Shown here: piece after piece, positions 34,447-42,496 of the stretch
How the letters are laid out: every line of letters begins with the position of its first letter
How positions within the stretch are numbered: the first letter of the stretch is position 1
From: Hygrophila difformis
Lineage: Eukaryota; Streptophyta; Magnoliopsida; Lamiales; Acanthaceae
Reading direction: 5' to 3'
Assembly: GCA_030278955.1 (NCBI GenBank)
Contig: JAOANR010000014.1
Coordinates: 32,811,453-32,875,452 of the forward strand
Length of the DNA stretch: 64,000 bases
Notes under the pieces: model-generated
Told to the model about the DNA's origin: nothing
The model's input: the letters and a program-made list of their open reading frames with translations, nothing else
Databases searched by the model: none
Program-made: the position numbers and the translations under genes

Positions 34447-35891
34447 GTGTTTCCAGGGCAGATCTATCAGATCTACAAGAATTAGCAGAATCATTTTCCC
34501 AACTTGGGATTATGGATCTGGTTAATGTAAAACCCAATGAAGTTCTTCAATTGGGTTATGCGGAAGGATCAGGATCCAACGTGACCCACGATGGACCGCC
34601 TGATGTCCCAATGAGAGAAAGTACAGACTTCTACATGAACAGGTATCCTGAGGTGCATCTCAATGCAAGACGAAACCCAGGACGGAACCCAAGTAGAGCA
34701 CCAGAATCCACACCGTGGGCCAAGACGATGTTGCAACCATTAAATCCATATGGCATAACACTAAACCTCGACGTTATCGACTTCCAAAACATCGAAGACC
34801 TGATCGATGAATGGGTAGCTTCAATGAAGATTGCAGCAACCACCCTGGAACTCGATAAAGAAAACTTTGTCAGATTAATAGAACTGATTCTCGAAGGATC
34901 GGCAAAGCTGGGCTGGAAAAACTCCACGACTGCTTTAAAAGAGCAAATACTCGAGGGAGAATCCAAAAGCACAATCTGTGAAAGATTTGGCCTCTTATTC
35001 AAAACCCATTTTGTAGGAGATGGGTATTTTGAAGAACAGAGAACCGAAAAAATCAAGGTCTATACCCAAGCATTAATGGGTATGGAATTAAGAAGTATTT
35101 GCGCAGTAGACGAATACATCTACTGGTTTCGTAAATACTATTTTCGAAGTGAAATGACAGCTGAAGTAGCATGTCCCATGTTCTTTGCAAAGATCTGCAG
35201 CCCATGGAGAGAAATGTTGATCCAATCGTACACAGTACCCTCTGGTACAGTGGACTCAATAGCTCGAAGAATGTCCTTCTTAAAGGATAAACTCAGAGAA
35301 TGGTGTCAACAGGCAGCAGCCCAAAAGAACATCAAGAGACTAAGAGGTAAAATAAAAAGAACTCCTCTTTGCTGTGAAAATAATGATTTTCCAACAATTA
35401 TAGGAGAATCAGGAGAAAAGAGGAAAAAGAAGAAGAGTCGAGGCTCATACAGTAGGAGTTTCAGAAGACCTCCATTCCGAAGAAGAAGAGCATGGTGGTC
35501 CAAGAGCAAGGCCAGATCATACAAAACTGGACAAAGAACGGGAACGACGAAGAGTTCATCCCAAGGTTCAACTAGCTCAGCAGCAAGGAGCACGGGGAGA
35601 ATGACGTCCAAGAGAACATTCAGACGAGCCCATACCCGAGCCAACGAAAGTTTCAAGGACTGCAACTGTTGGAAGTGTGGAGCCAGAGGTCATATCTCAC
35701 CCAATTGCCCTCAGAATCGTGAGGTACGAATGTACGAAGCCACAGAGGATATCGTGGAAGCAGTCTACCATGGAAAGCTGGTACCAGTCTATCAGTTTGA
35801 GGACATCCCCTCGGATGAAAGCATCTACGAGGAAGAATTAAGAAGTGACTCGGACTCATATTCAGATGGATCTTCAACCGAATCTGACTGA
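34443..35891 (+). CDS. Pararetroviral coat protein with CCHC zinc finger
   Basis: 482 codons, intact. The central region (about residues 95-300) is the capsid core. Residues 310-400 are strongly basic (Arg/Lys/Ser-rich, nucleic-acid binding). CNCWKCGARGHISPNC (about 406-421) is the CCHC finger with the C-x-C-W-x-C arrangement characteristic of caulimovirid coat proteins. The C-terminus is acidic (DSDSYSDGSSTESD), also usual in the unprocessed precursor. It is coupled upstream by an ATGA overlap and overlaps the next ORF by 47 nt. It would form the icosahedral virion. Confidence 0.85.
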   Translation: MSVSRADLSDLQELAESFSQLGIMDLVNVKPNEVLQLGYAEGSGSNVTHDGPPDVPMRESTDFYMNRYPEVHLNARRNPGRNPSRAPESTPWAKTMLQPLNPYGITLNLDVIDFQNIEDLIDEWVASMKIAATTLELDKENFVRLIELILEGSAKLGWKNSTTALKEQILEGESKSTICERFGLLFKTHFVGDGYFEEQRTEKIKVYTQALMGMELRSICAVDEYIYWFRKYYFRSEMTAEVACPMFFAKICSPWREMLIQSYTVPSGTVDSIARRMSFLKDKLREWCQQAAAQKNIKRLRGKIKRTPLCCENNDFPTIIGESGEKRKKKKSRGSYSRSFRRPPFRRRRAWWSKSKARSYKTGQRTGTTKSSSQGSTSSAARSTGRMTSKRTFRRAHTRANESFKDCNCWKCGARGHISPNCPQNREVRMYEATEDIVEAVYHGKLVPVYQFEDIPSDESIYEEELRSDSDSYSDGSSTESD

Positions 35892-37091
35892 AGAAGACAG
35901 GATTCAGACCACTGAAAACCTGTCTGGATTCTTTTCAAGGATGATGATCTCGAATCGAACCATGGAAAGAATAATGCGACAAGATTCCAACCTCAGCCCA
36001 TATGACGGATTCAGAATTGGCGGGATTGGACGAGTTCTTAACCAGATGGGACTCAACCAGAGAAGACATAACATCATCGACAAGGTAAGTGCAGGTGAGT
36101 TTGCAATTCCTATTGAACTTACTTGTAATGTTATGGATATGCAATTAATTCCTAAAGAAGAAATTCTTGAGGAATTAAGCAGAATGAAGGAGGAAATCGC
36201 CATTACTATGAAATGGATCCACATAGGAGCCATTGAAGTAGTAATTAAGGCAACCTTCAAAGAAGGCATTGATTCTGAATTACATCTATCAGTCACTGAT
36301 AGAAGAATCAATAACCTTAGAGATGGTCTTCTTGGAACTATGGTAGGAAATTTATATGCTGGAAAATTAATGTTTGACATACATCCCAGAATTTCCTATA
36401 ACTTAGCTGACCAAGATTTCAGTAGAGTTCTAACCCTTCATCAGGATTTTAAAAGAAAAGATCTGATGAAATAAGGGAACAGGCCATATTCTATAACTTA
36501 TAGAATCTCTTATGCACTTTCCAATAGTCATCATTCTGACTTATTTCTCAGGAAAGAATATATAGAAATTCCTAGAATTTTCAAGGAATTTGCTAAAGTC
36601 ATGACTCCAAATCCTACCCAGATTCCAAGGTTAGGAGGAGTAGACATACAAATAAGAGATCATCCAATTCTAGACAGATCAACGAGTGCTAGAATTGAGT
36701 ACGCAAGCCGTATGTCTTTTTCGGAAGACAGAATTATGGCATATAAAGGGAAGGAGTTCATCAAAGATCTAACTCCTCAATCCATTGGGTAGATAATATA
36801 AAGATAAAATGCCCTGAAGGATGGAAAGAAATACGAGTAATATTCGACATCACTGAAAAGATTAACCGTTTTCCATGTGATGACTTATACTACTTGCAGC
36901 AGCCATCAATTGGAACCTATGAAGGAACAACTGAAATTACAGGACACGAGATCAGAGTCTTAGGTACCGCCGGAAAAGACAATGGGGTTATGATTTTGGG
37001 ATTAAGTTTTCTCGAAAATCATAAACCATGGGTAAGAAAGGATAATGGTATAGAATTTAATCTGAAGGGTCACACCATCAGAATTAAATGA
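35845..37091 (+). pseudogene. Pararetroviral movement protein, one stop and one frameshift
   Basis: The frame opens at 35845 inside the end of the coat gene. Residues around 100-205 show the alternating beta pattern of 30K-type movement proteins, with YAGKLMFDIHPRISYNLADQ near the end of that core. A TAA at 36472-36474 interrupts it; the same frame then continues to a stop at 36790-36792. Coding continues from about 36785 in a different frame to 37091, so a frameshift lies near 36785. Movement proteins line plasmodesmata for cell-to-cell spread. The assignment rests on position and fold-like pattern and is less certain than the neighbours. Confidence 0.65.
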
Positions 37092-39148
37092 CAAGTTCAT
37101 TCTCCATTTATATCTCAATAGGTATAATATATGAAGAATATAAGTCATAATATTTCGCAGCTTATATTGATTCAGGATCAGGTATTTGCACGGCAAAACC
37201 AGGAGTTTTCCCTAGCAAAGCTATGGAATCATTACCCATTATTGCAGGAAGAGATTTTTCCCAAAAAATCTTAGTACTAAATAAGGGTATTCGACAAGCC
37301 AATATCATGATTGGAGGAGCATTTGGTACATCTTGGTATAAGGTAAAAACGCCTCCTATTTACTTTCATGACACATGAGCGGATATTTTGTTAGGGAATA
37401 ATTTTATACAATCCTTTACAAAATATGTTCAAGATAACAAAAGAAATTTGTTAATATTTACCACAAGTTGTGGAAATGAGATACAGGTGTTGCGCAGGGA
37501 AAAGGCATTCAACAGGTTAATGCCTATATTATTTCACAGCAAACGTGGTGATAATGATGCCAAACTAACCCATCCAAAAATGCAGGATAAAAGAAAGTTT
37601 GGTAAGGCTTTGTTGTCTTTTAGACAGCAAGGATTTGATGAAGCTTCTATTGAGGAAATTATAAACCTCAAAGAAGCAATGCAGGAAATGAAGTCATTAA
37701 ATACAACTTCACTAGACATTGATGGGGAAACTAAATTGTCCCTCGAAAATGTCAAAAGACTTATCCAGAGAAACTTTAACGAGGATCCTCTGGCATGGTG
37801 GGATAAAAACAAGATCGAAGCTACTCTACAGGTAAAAGAACAATATAAATATGAGTATGTTCAATACAAACCCATCTTAATGAATATGCAGGATAAGAAA
37901 GATATGCAGCAAATTATCAAGGAGCATATTGATCTTAAACTCATCGAGCCTGGAGTCTCAGCTTATAGTAGCCCTGGATTCTTGGTAAGAAACCACGGTG
38001 AAATAAAGAGAGGTAAACCCAGGTTGGTAATAAACTATCAAGGTATTAACAAAATAATACAGTTTGATGGTTATTACATTCCGAGTAGAGAACACTTAAT
38101 TGATTGCATCAAAGGTGCTAAAGTGTTTTCTAAATTTGATTGCAAATCTGGTTTCTATCAGATTAAGATGGAGAATGAGTCGAAGAAATTCACAGCATTC
38201 TCCACCCCACAAGGGCAATATATTTGGAATGTTATGCCAATGGGGCTTTCTAATGCCCCTCAGATATTCCAAAGAAAGATGGATAATCTATTTAAGGATT
38301 ACGTAGAGTTTATGTTCGTCTACATAGATGACATTCTGATTGCATCTCGAAATATTAAAGAGCATATTAAACATCTTGAAATATTTTCTGATGCATGTCA
38401 CAGGTAAGGTCTAGTTCTCTCTGAGAAAAAGGCCACTATCGCTGCTAACAAAATTGAATTCTTAGGAGTTCAAATTGATGAAGCAGGAATAGAGTTACAG
38501 GAACACATTGTGGAGAAAATCCGCAATTTTCCTGATATATTAAAAGACAAGAAACAACTTCAGAGTTTCTTAGGAGTTGTAAATTTTGCGGGTATGTTTA
38601 TTAAAGACCTTGCAAAATATAGAAAGGATTTTAGACCACTCCTGAAAGAGACTGAAAGCTCTAGATGGAAATGGGAAGAAATCCATACCAAGAGAATTCG
38701 TGAACTAAAGCAAGTCTGCAATAGCTTGCCAAAACTCGCGATACCTCAGGATGAGGATGAGCTGGTAGTCTACACAGACGCCAATGATTTTCGATGGGCA
38801 GGAGTGCTCATGAGAAAAACAACTACGGGTCAAGAACCTTGTAGATACACAGGAGGGTTGTTCACTGAACAACAAGCCAAACTTTGGCATATCAACGAGA
38901 AGGAATTCTTTGCAGTATGGAAAACATTTAAAAAATGGCCTTTATTCTTACTTGCAAAGAAATTTGTATTAAAAGTTGATAATACTAATGTTAGGGCTTT
39001 TTTAAAAAATAAACTTGAATCAAAAATTGAAAAAGCTCGTATTATCAGATGGCAAGCTGAATGTCAATATTATACTTATGATATTGATGTTATAAAATCT
39101 CATGAAAATGTTCTTGCAGATTTCTTGACGAGAGATGGAAGCATTTGA
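37088..39148 (+). pseudogene. Pararetroviral protease-reverse transcriptase-RNase H, three in-frame stops
   Basis: The start codon overlaps the previous stop as ATGA (37088-37091). The frame spans 687 codons but is interrupted by TAA at 37148, TGA at 37376 and TAA at 38405. Protease: AAYIDSGSGICTAK (active-site DSG, about 37160-37200) with ADILLGNNF near 37380. RT: VINYQGINKIIQ, KFDCKSGFYQIKM (first Asp), then FVYIDDILIAS (YIDD, about 38315-38345). RNase H: VVYTDANDFRWAG (about 38770), INEKEFFAVW, then NVLADFLTRDG at the end. There is no integrase. Three stops make the copy non-functional. It would have reverse-transcribed pregenomic RNA. Confidence 0.92.
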
Positions 39149-40271
39149 AGCTGATTCCATCATAACGAGATTCAGGCACCTCAGAGAAAACCTAGAGGAG
39201 CTATCGAAGCATTTTGGACAGCTCGAGATCAATGCACGAGCAGCTGACCAAATACAACAGAGCGATGTGGACATGGTCCGCAACAATATACGAACCTCCC
39301 ATATAGCAATGACAGCACTATGGGAAACAGTATTAGAGCCAATCAGGAAAGCGTCAGCTTCCCTGGTAAACAAAGAGAAATGTGCCCAAAAAGCTAAAGT
39401 GGTCACATATGAAGAAGCAGATTCAAGCACTGCTTCAAAGGAACCATTGTCGGATATCGACAAAAATGTTGAGCAAGAGGAAAGTCACATTTCCGAAAGC
39501 TCAAGTCAACCCACTGCCTCTGGGGTGAAAGAGGAAGAAATTAACCTTAGGCCAATGACAGGCACCTCTAAGGTTAATTCAGACGAGAAGGTCCTATCTA
39601 CTGCCTGGCTGGACTACCAAGGAAAATGGAAACAACTGGTTTCCAAAAAGGGAATTAACCCTAGCAAAACAGTAATCGAGACATCCGGGAGATACAACAG
39701 GGTATGGATGCTCGAAGGATCGAAACCAGAAGAGGTTCGAAAGTGGTATGACTTTGGAGCATTAGCATCTGTTCATACTACATCACCAGGGTTTCCGGAA
39801 ATCGAAAAACTTCCGGGATGGATAAGTAGTGCGGTGCACGAATCATGGCAGAACAACCCGCACCTGCAAAGAGGAGATATTCTGGAGCTTAAGTTCATTT
39901 CAGCGGCACCAGAGATAGTCGGAAAAGGTTCTTATCCGGTCTTTCAATTTATTAAATTACAGAGACCTGATATGATTGCCTTCAACAGAGTTAAGTCTAT
40001 GGATGAGAAGGCACCATTGGTATCTTCAATCAGCGAAGATGAAATCTCCACCCGACGAGCATGGGGATTCTGGGTCTGTCTCACCGAGATGGAAAATGTT
40101 AAATATCCGTTTAAAATATTCTCAAACAATTTAAATGGATCGTTCCTGGTTAATTCTTTAACAGGGAAAAGCACAGAGTTTGCGGAAACCTCATTCGAAA
40201 AGAAGAGGTTACTCATCTGGGAAAATAAGTTGCCAGCAACCGAGTCTACCAGAAAAAGGCATGCAACATGA
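39135..40271 (+). CDS. Pararetroviral downstream ORF, transactivator/inclusion-body position
   Basis: 378 codons, intact, overlapping the polymerase ORF by 14 nt. Residues 1-85 are helical (RHLRENLEELSKHFGQL), residues 95-150 Ser/Glu-rich and probably disordered, and 155-370 a globular domain (for example WMLEGSKPEEVRKWYDFGAL and AWGFWVCLTEMENVKY). A separate ORF after pol is the place of the transactivator/viroplasmin (TAV) in caulimo-, soymo-, cavemo- and solendoviruses; TAV makes the inclusion body and promotes reinitiation at downstream ORFs. I see no unambiguous viroplasmin signature, so the name rests on position, size and layout. Confidence 0.55.
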   Translation: MEAFEADSIITRFRHLRENLEELSKHFGQLEINARAADQIQQSDVDMVRNNIRTSHIAMTALWETVLEPIRKASASLVNKEKCAQKAKVVTYEEADSSTASKEPLSDIDKNVEQEESHISESSSQPTASGVKEEEINLRPMTGTSKVNSDEKVLSTAWLDYQGKWKQLVSKKGINPSKTVIETSGRYNRVWMLEGSKPEEVRKWYDFGALASVHTTSPGFPEIEKLPGWISSAVHESWQNNPHLQRGDILELKFISAAPEIVGKGSYPVFQFIKLQRPDMIAFNRVKSMDEKAPLVSSISEDEISTRRAWGFWVCLTEMENVKYPFKIFSNNLNGSFLVNSLTGKSTEFAETSFEKKRLLIWENKLPATESTRKRHAT

Positions 40272-40606
40272 TGCATGTTGGCCAATGGGATAACCACATA
40301 TGCCCATATTGTGCAGAACAGGAGAAACCCCTATTCGGTACAAAGATCCGGGTAACCCAGAAAAAATCCGGACCCGAACAGGACAAAGGGAAGAAACGTC
40401 CAAAAAACTTTCACAAGCCAAAGTAAGATTAGCTGGATGTAAAAGAAAGAGAGGTGTCGGCAACACTCATAATTAAAAGCCGACAAAGAAGGGCAGAGTG
40501 GCTGGCAGAAAGTGGCCGACAAGAGAAGGTGGAAAGTTGACAAAAGCCACCTAACGCAATAATTCAAAAAAGGACAATAATGTAGCCGGTGGAAATTAAG
40601 GCCAAG

Positions 40607-40623
40607 TGACGAACGCAGTGACG
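40607..40623 (+). promoter_or_regulatory. as-1-like tandem TGACG element
   Basis: TGACG occurs at 40607-40611 and 40619-40623, 12 bp apart, the spacing of the as-1 element in caulimoviral 35S-type promoters (bound by plant TGA bZIP factors). The second copy is part of the palindrome TGACGTCA. The pair lies 53-69 bp upstream of the TATA box. Confidence 0.75.
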
Positions 40624-40675
40624 TCACAAGGATTTAGAGGAAGATTGGAATCCGGGGCTGAAGTCCGCGGGCGCC

Positions 40676-40687
40676 TATAAATAAAGG
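40676..40687 (+). promoter_or_regulatory. Viral TATA box
   Basis: TATAAATAAAGG on the plus strand after the last viral ORF, in the position of the pregenomic RNA promoter. Transcription would be expected to start about 30 bp downstream (near 40710) and run rightward, out of the element and toward CDC27B. Confidence 0.75.
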
Positions 40688-40930
40688 AATTTGAAGCAGA
40701 TGGAAGGCATCGAAAAATCCTCCCAACTCTTCAAAATATTTGTAATATTTCTCTTTCTGCATATTTCCTTTCGAGTCTGTAAAAGTATGGGGTTTTCCCC
40801 CAAGAGTCTTGTATCCTCCATGAGGAACTAAGTGTCTGTCTTCTCCGTTAGGGGAAATTATGTTTGAATAATATCTTTAATATTTCTTCAGTAAAATCCA
40901 GGCTTCCAAATATCCCAAAAAATCCCGATA

Positions 40931-41169
40931 ATATAGTTAAAATCCTTTATTCATATCTTGATATGTCCTAAGGTAGGAAACGAAATAGGACTGTGCTGTT
41001 TGTTGTTGAAGGAGCCAAGAATCGGTGAACCATCGGCCGTCGTTGCGTGGTTGGAGGAAGTCCGTAAAATCCCGGAGCTTAGGAAACCCGGCAACAAGGC
41101 GGTCAAAGCCAAGGTATGAAATTTAGTGCTTAATTTAATTATCGGAAGCATGATGGGCTTTAATTGGAC
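40931..41169 (+). other. Short non-viral segment between virus and right TIR
   Basis: 40965-41115 is GC-richer and could encode KEPRIGEPSAVVAWLEEVRK before an AAG|GTATGA donor-like site at about 41113. It may be residual transposon interior or a captured host exon. Not identified. Confidence 0.35.
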
Positions 41170-41410
41170 TATATTTGATGAAAAATATAAGTTAGGGGTC
41201 AAAGTGTAATAGGGTAAAAGTTGAAGTCAACTGATGGGGTCAAAAGTATAATTAAGCAAAAGTTGTTAGGGTCAAGTATAATTTTAAAAGGTCTTGATGG
41301 CCTAAAATTGAACTAATGTGGTTTGTTATGACCTAAAATTCATAATCCAAATTGTCATGGCCTAAAACCTGAAAGGCCTCCTTGTGATGGCCTATTTTGA
41401 TAATTACCTC
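41170..41410 (-). repeat. Right terminal inverted repeat
   Basis: The minus strand reads GGCCATCACAAGGAGGCC, TTTTAGGCCATGACAATTTG, AGGTCATAACAAACC, TTTTAGGCCATCAAGACC, GACCCTAACAACTTTTGCTT, then ATATTTTTCATCAAATATAG, in the same order as the left TIR. It ends about 10 bp before the probable 5' exon of the CDC27B gene. Confidence 0.75.
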
Positions 41411-41419
41411 AAAATAAAA

Positions 41420-42496
41420 TCCCTCCTCGTTTCAGTACTCTCTTCCCCCTCTCCCAGATTGACGAAGGCTGCTCCGCCCTCGTCTCCTCGCTCCCTGCCG
41501 CCGTCGCCCTCTGCTTCTCCGACTTTTTCTCTTCGCCCTCGTGCCGCCGCCGCCCACTGCTACTCCGCCTTCGTCTCTTCGCCCGACTGCCAACGCCGCC
41601 CACTGCTGCTTCACCCTTGTCTCTTCGCCCGGCGTTCACTACTACTCCGCTAACATCCTTCACCGACTACCGACTACCGCTACTCGCCCTCACATTCGAT
41701 TCTCCCTCCGCTTCTCCACACTCCCCCTCCCGTCCTTACAGGGTAAGGGTTGAATGTGGCCATTTGGAGCTGTATTGAATTGTTGATCCAGTTTGTTTTT
41801 CTGTATTGAATTGCGCTTCACCATAATGTTGGACGTTTTGATGGGCTGAATGTAAGAGAATATGGTCTGTGGTACCGTGTCCCGGTAGCATATTTCAAAC
41901 TTAGTTGAAGAAGAGTTGCAGATTGACTGTTTTTTTTTTTTTTTTTTTTTTGCTATGGGCACTGGATTGGTTTAGCTTAATGTGTTAATGTATGGTCTTT
42001 GCATGGGTAGCAGCTTTCAATTTTAGTTGAAGGAGAATTAAATGTGTTAATTGTATGGTCTTTGCATGATATAGGCAGTTCGGATAGTCAGTTGGAGCAT
42101 GCACTCGGTTTGGTTTAGTTAGCACATACATGAAAGAATTAGGTTAACCAAACTGTGCCCAGCCCTACCGTTAATCGTTTCAGTTCTTGATTCGCTAATT
42201 AGTTTGAATGGAGGTTTCATTTGAATCAGTGAATTACTAATTGCTTCTAGATTTTTGTTCCTGGTTAGGTCTCCTTTTCAAATTTCCAGCTTAATTTCTT
42301 CAAAGTGCTGTCGGGGTCTTGTTATTTCTCAATTTTCATTTAGTTTAGCATGGCTCTTGGAGATACTGTTGTGAATTTCTTTCGAACCATTTTGTCTGAA
42401 TAGGAAGTCTTTATCGGGAATCGGAGTGTCTGTGGGTTGTGTCTATCCCTTTCCTGAATTGAAGTGCTATCTGCATCCTTTGTGTTTGCGGTAAAA
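41420..42496 (+). promoter_or_regulatory. Probable 5' untranslated exon and leader intron of CDC27B
   Basis: 41420-41742 is pyrimidine-rich with CTCTTCC and CCGCC repeats and ends CTTACAGG|GTAAGG (donor at 41743), as in a non-coding first exon. 41743 to near 42480 is T-rich, intron-like, with a poly-T run (41931-41952). No clear TATA box is seen before 41420; upstream is directly the right TIR. The native promoter may have been displaced by the insertion. Confidence 0.45.

Larger units (their letters stand above)
33840..40930 (+). mobile_element. Endogenous pararetrovirus (Caulimoviridae), nearly complete
   Basis: Five consecutive plus-strand ORFs read, by domain content, as virion-associated-type coiled coil, coat protein with CCHC finger, movement protein, protease-RT-RNase H, and a downstream transactivator-position protein. 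Genome length from PBS to the end of recognisable viral sequence is about 7.1 kb, within the 7-8 kb family range. There is no integrase and there are no LTRs, as expected for a pararetrovirus. Coat protein before movement protein, plus a separate downstream ORF, resembles the Cavemovirus/Solendovirus order; genus assignment is an inference. Only four in-frame stops and one frameshift were seen across the coding region. Confidence 0.88.
33594..41410 (+). mobile_element. Mutator-like TIR element enclosing a whole pararetrovirus genome
   Basis: The two ends are long imperfect inverted repeats: 33594-33835 (GGGGTAAATGTTAAAAAGGG) and the complement of 41170-41410 (GAGGTAATTATCAAAATAGG). Both carry three or four spaced copies of TTTAGGCCATAACAA and then GACCCAACAACTTTT. 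Immediately outside are identical 9-bp repeats, aaaataaaa, at 33585-33593 and 41411-41419. TIRs over 100 bp plus a 9-bp duplication define the Mutator superfamily. The interior is almost entirely one endogenous caulimovirid (33840 to about 40930). No Mutator transposase is present, so movement would have depended on another element. The direct repeat is A-rich, which slightly weakens it. Confidence 0.75.

Noticed and set aside
35306..35665. 119-codon antisense frame under the viral coat gene
   Set aside because: Mirror of an Arg/Lys-rich coding stretch; no independent evidence.
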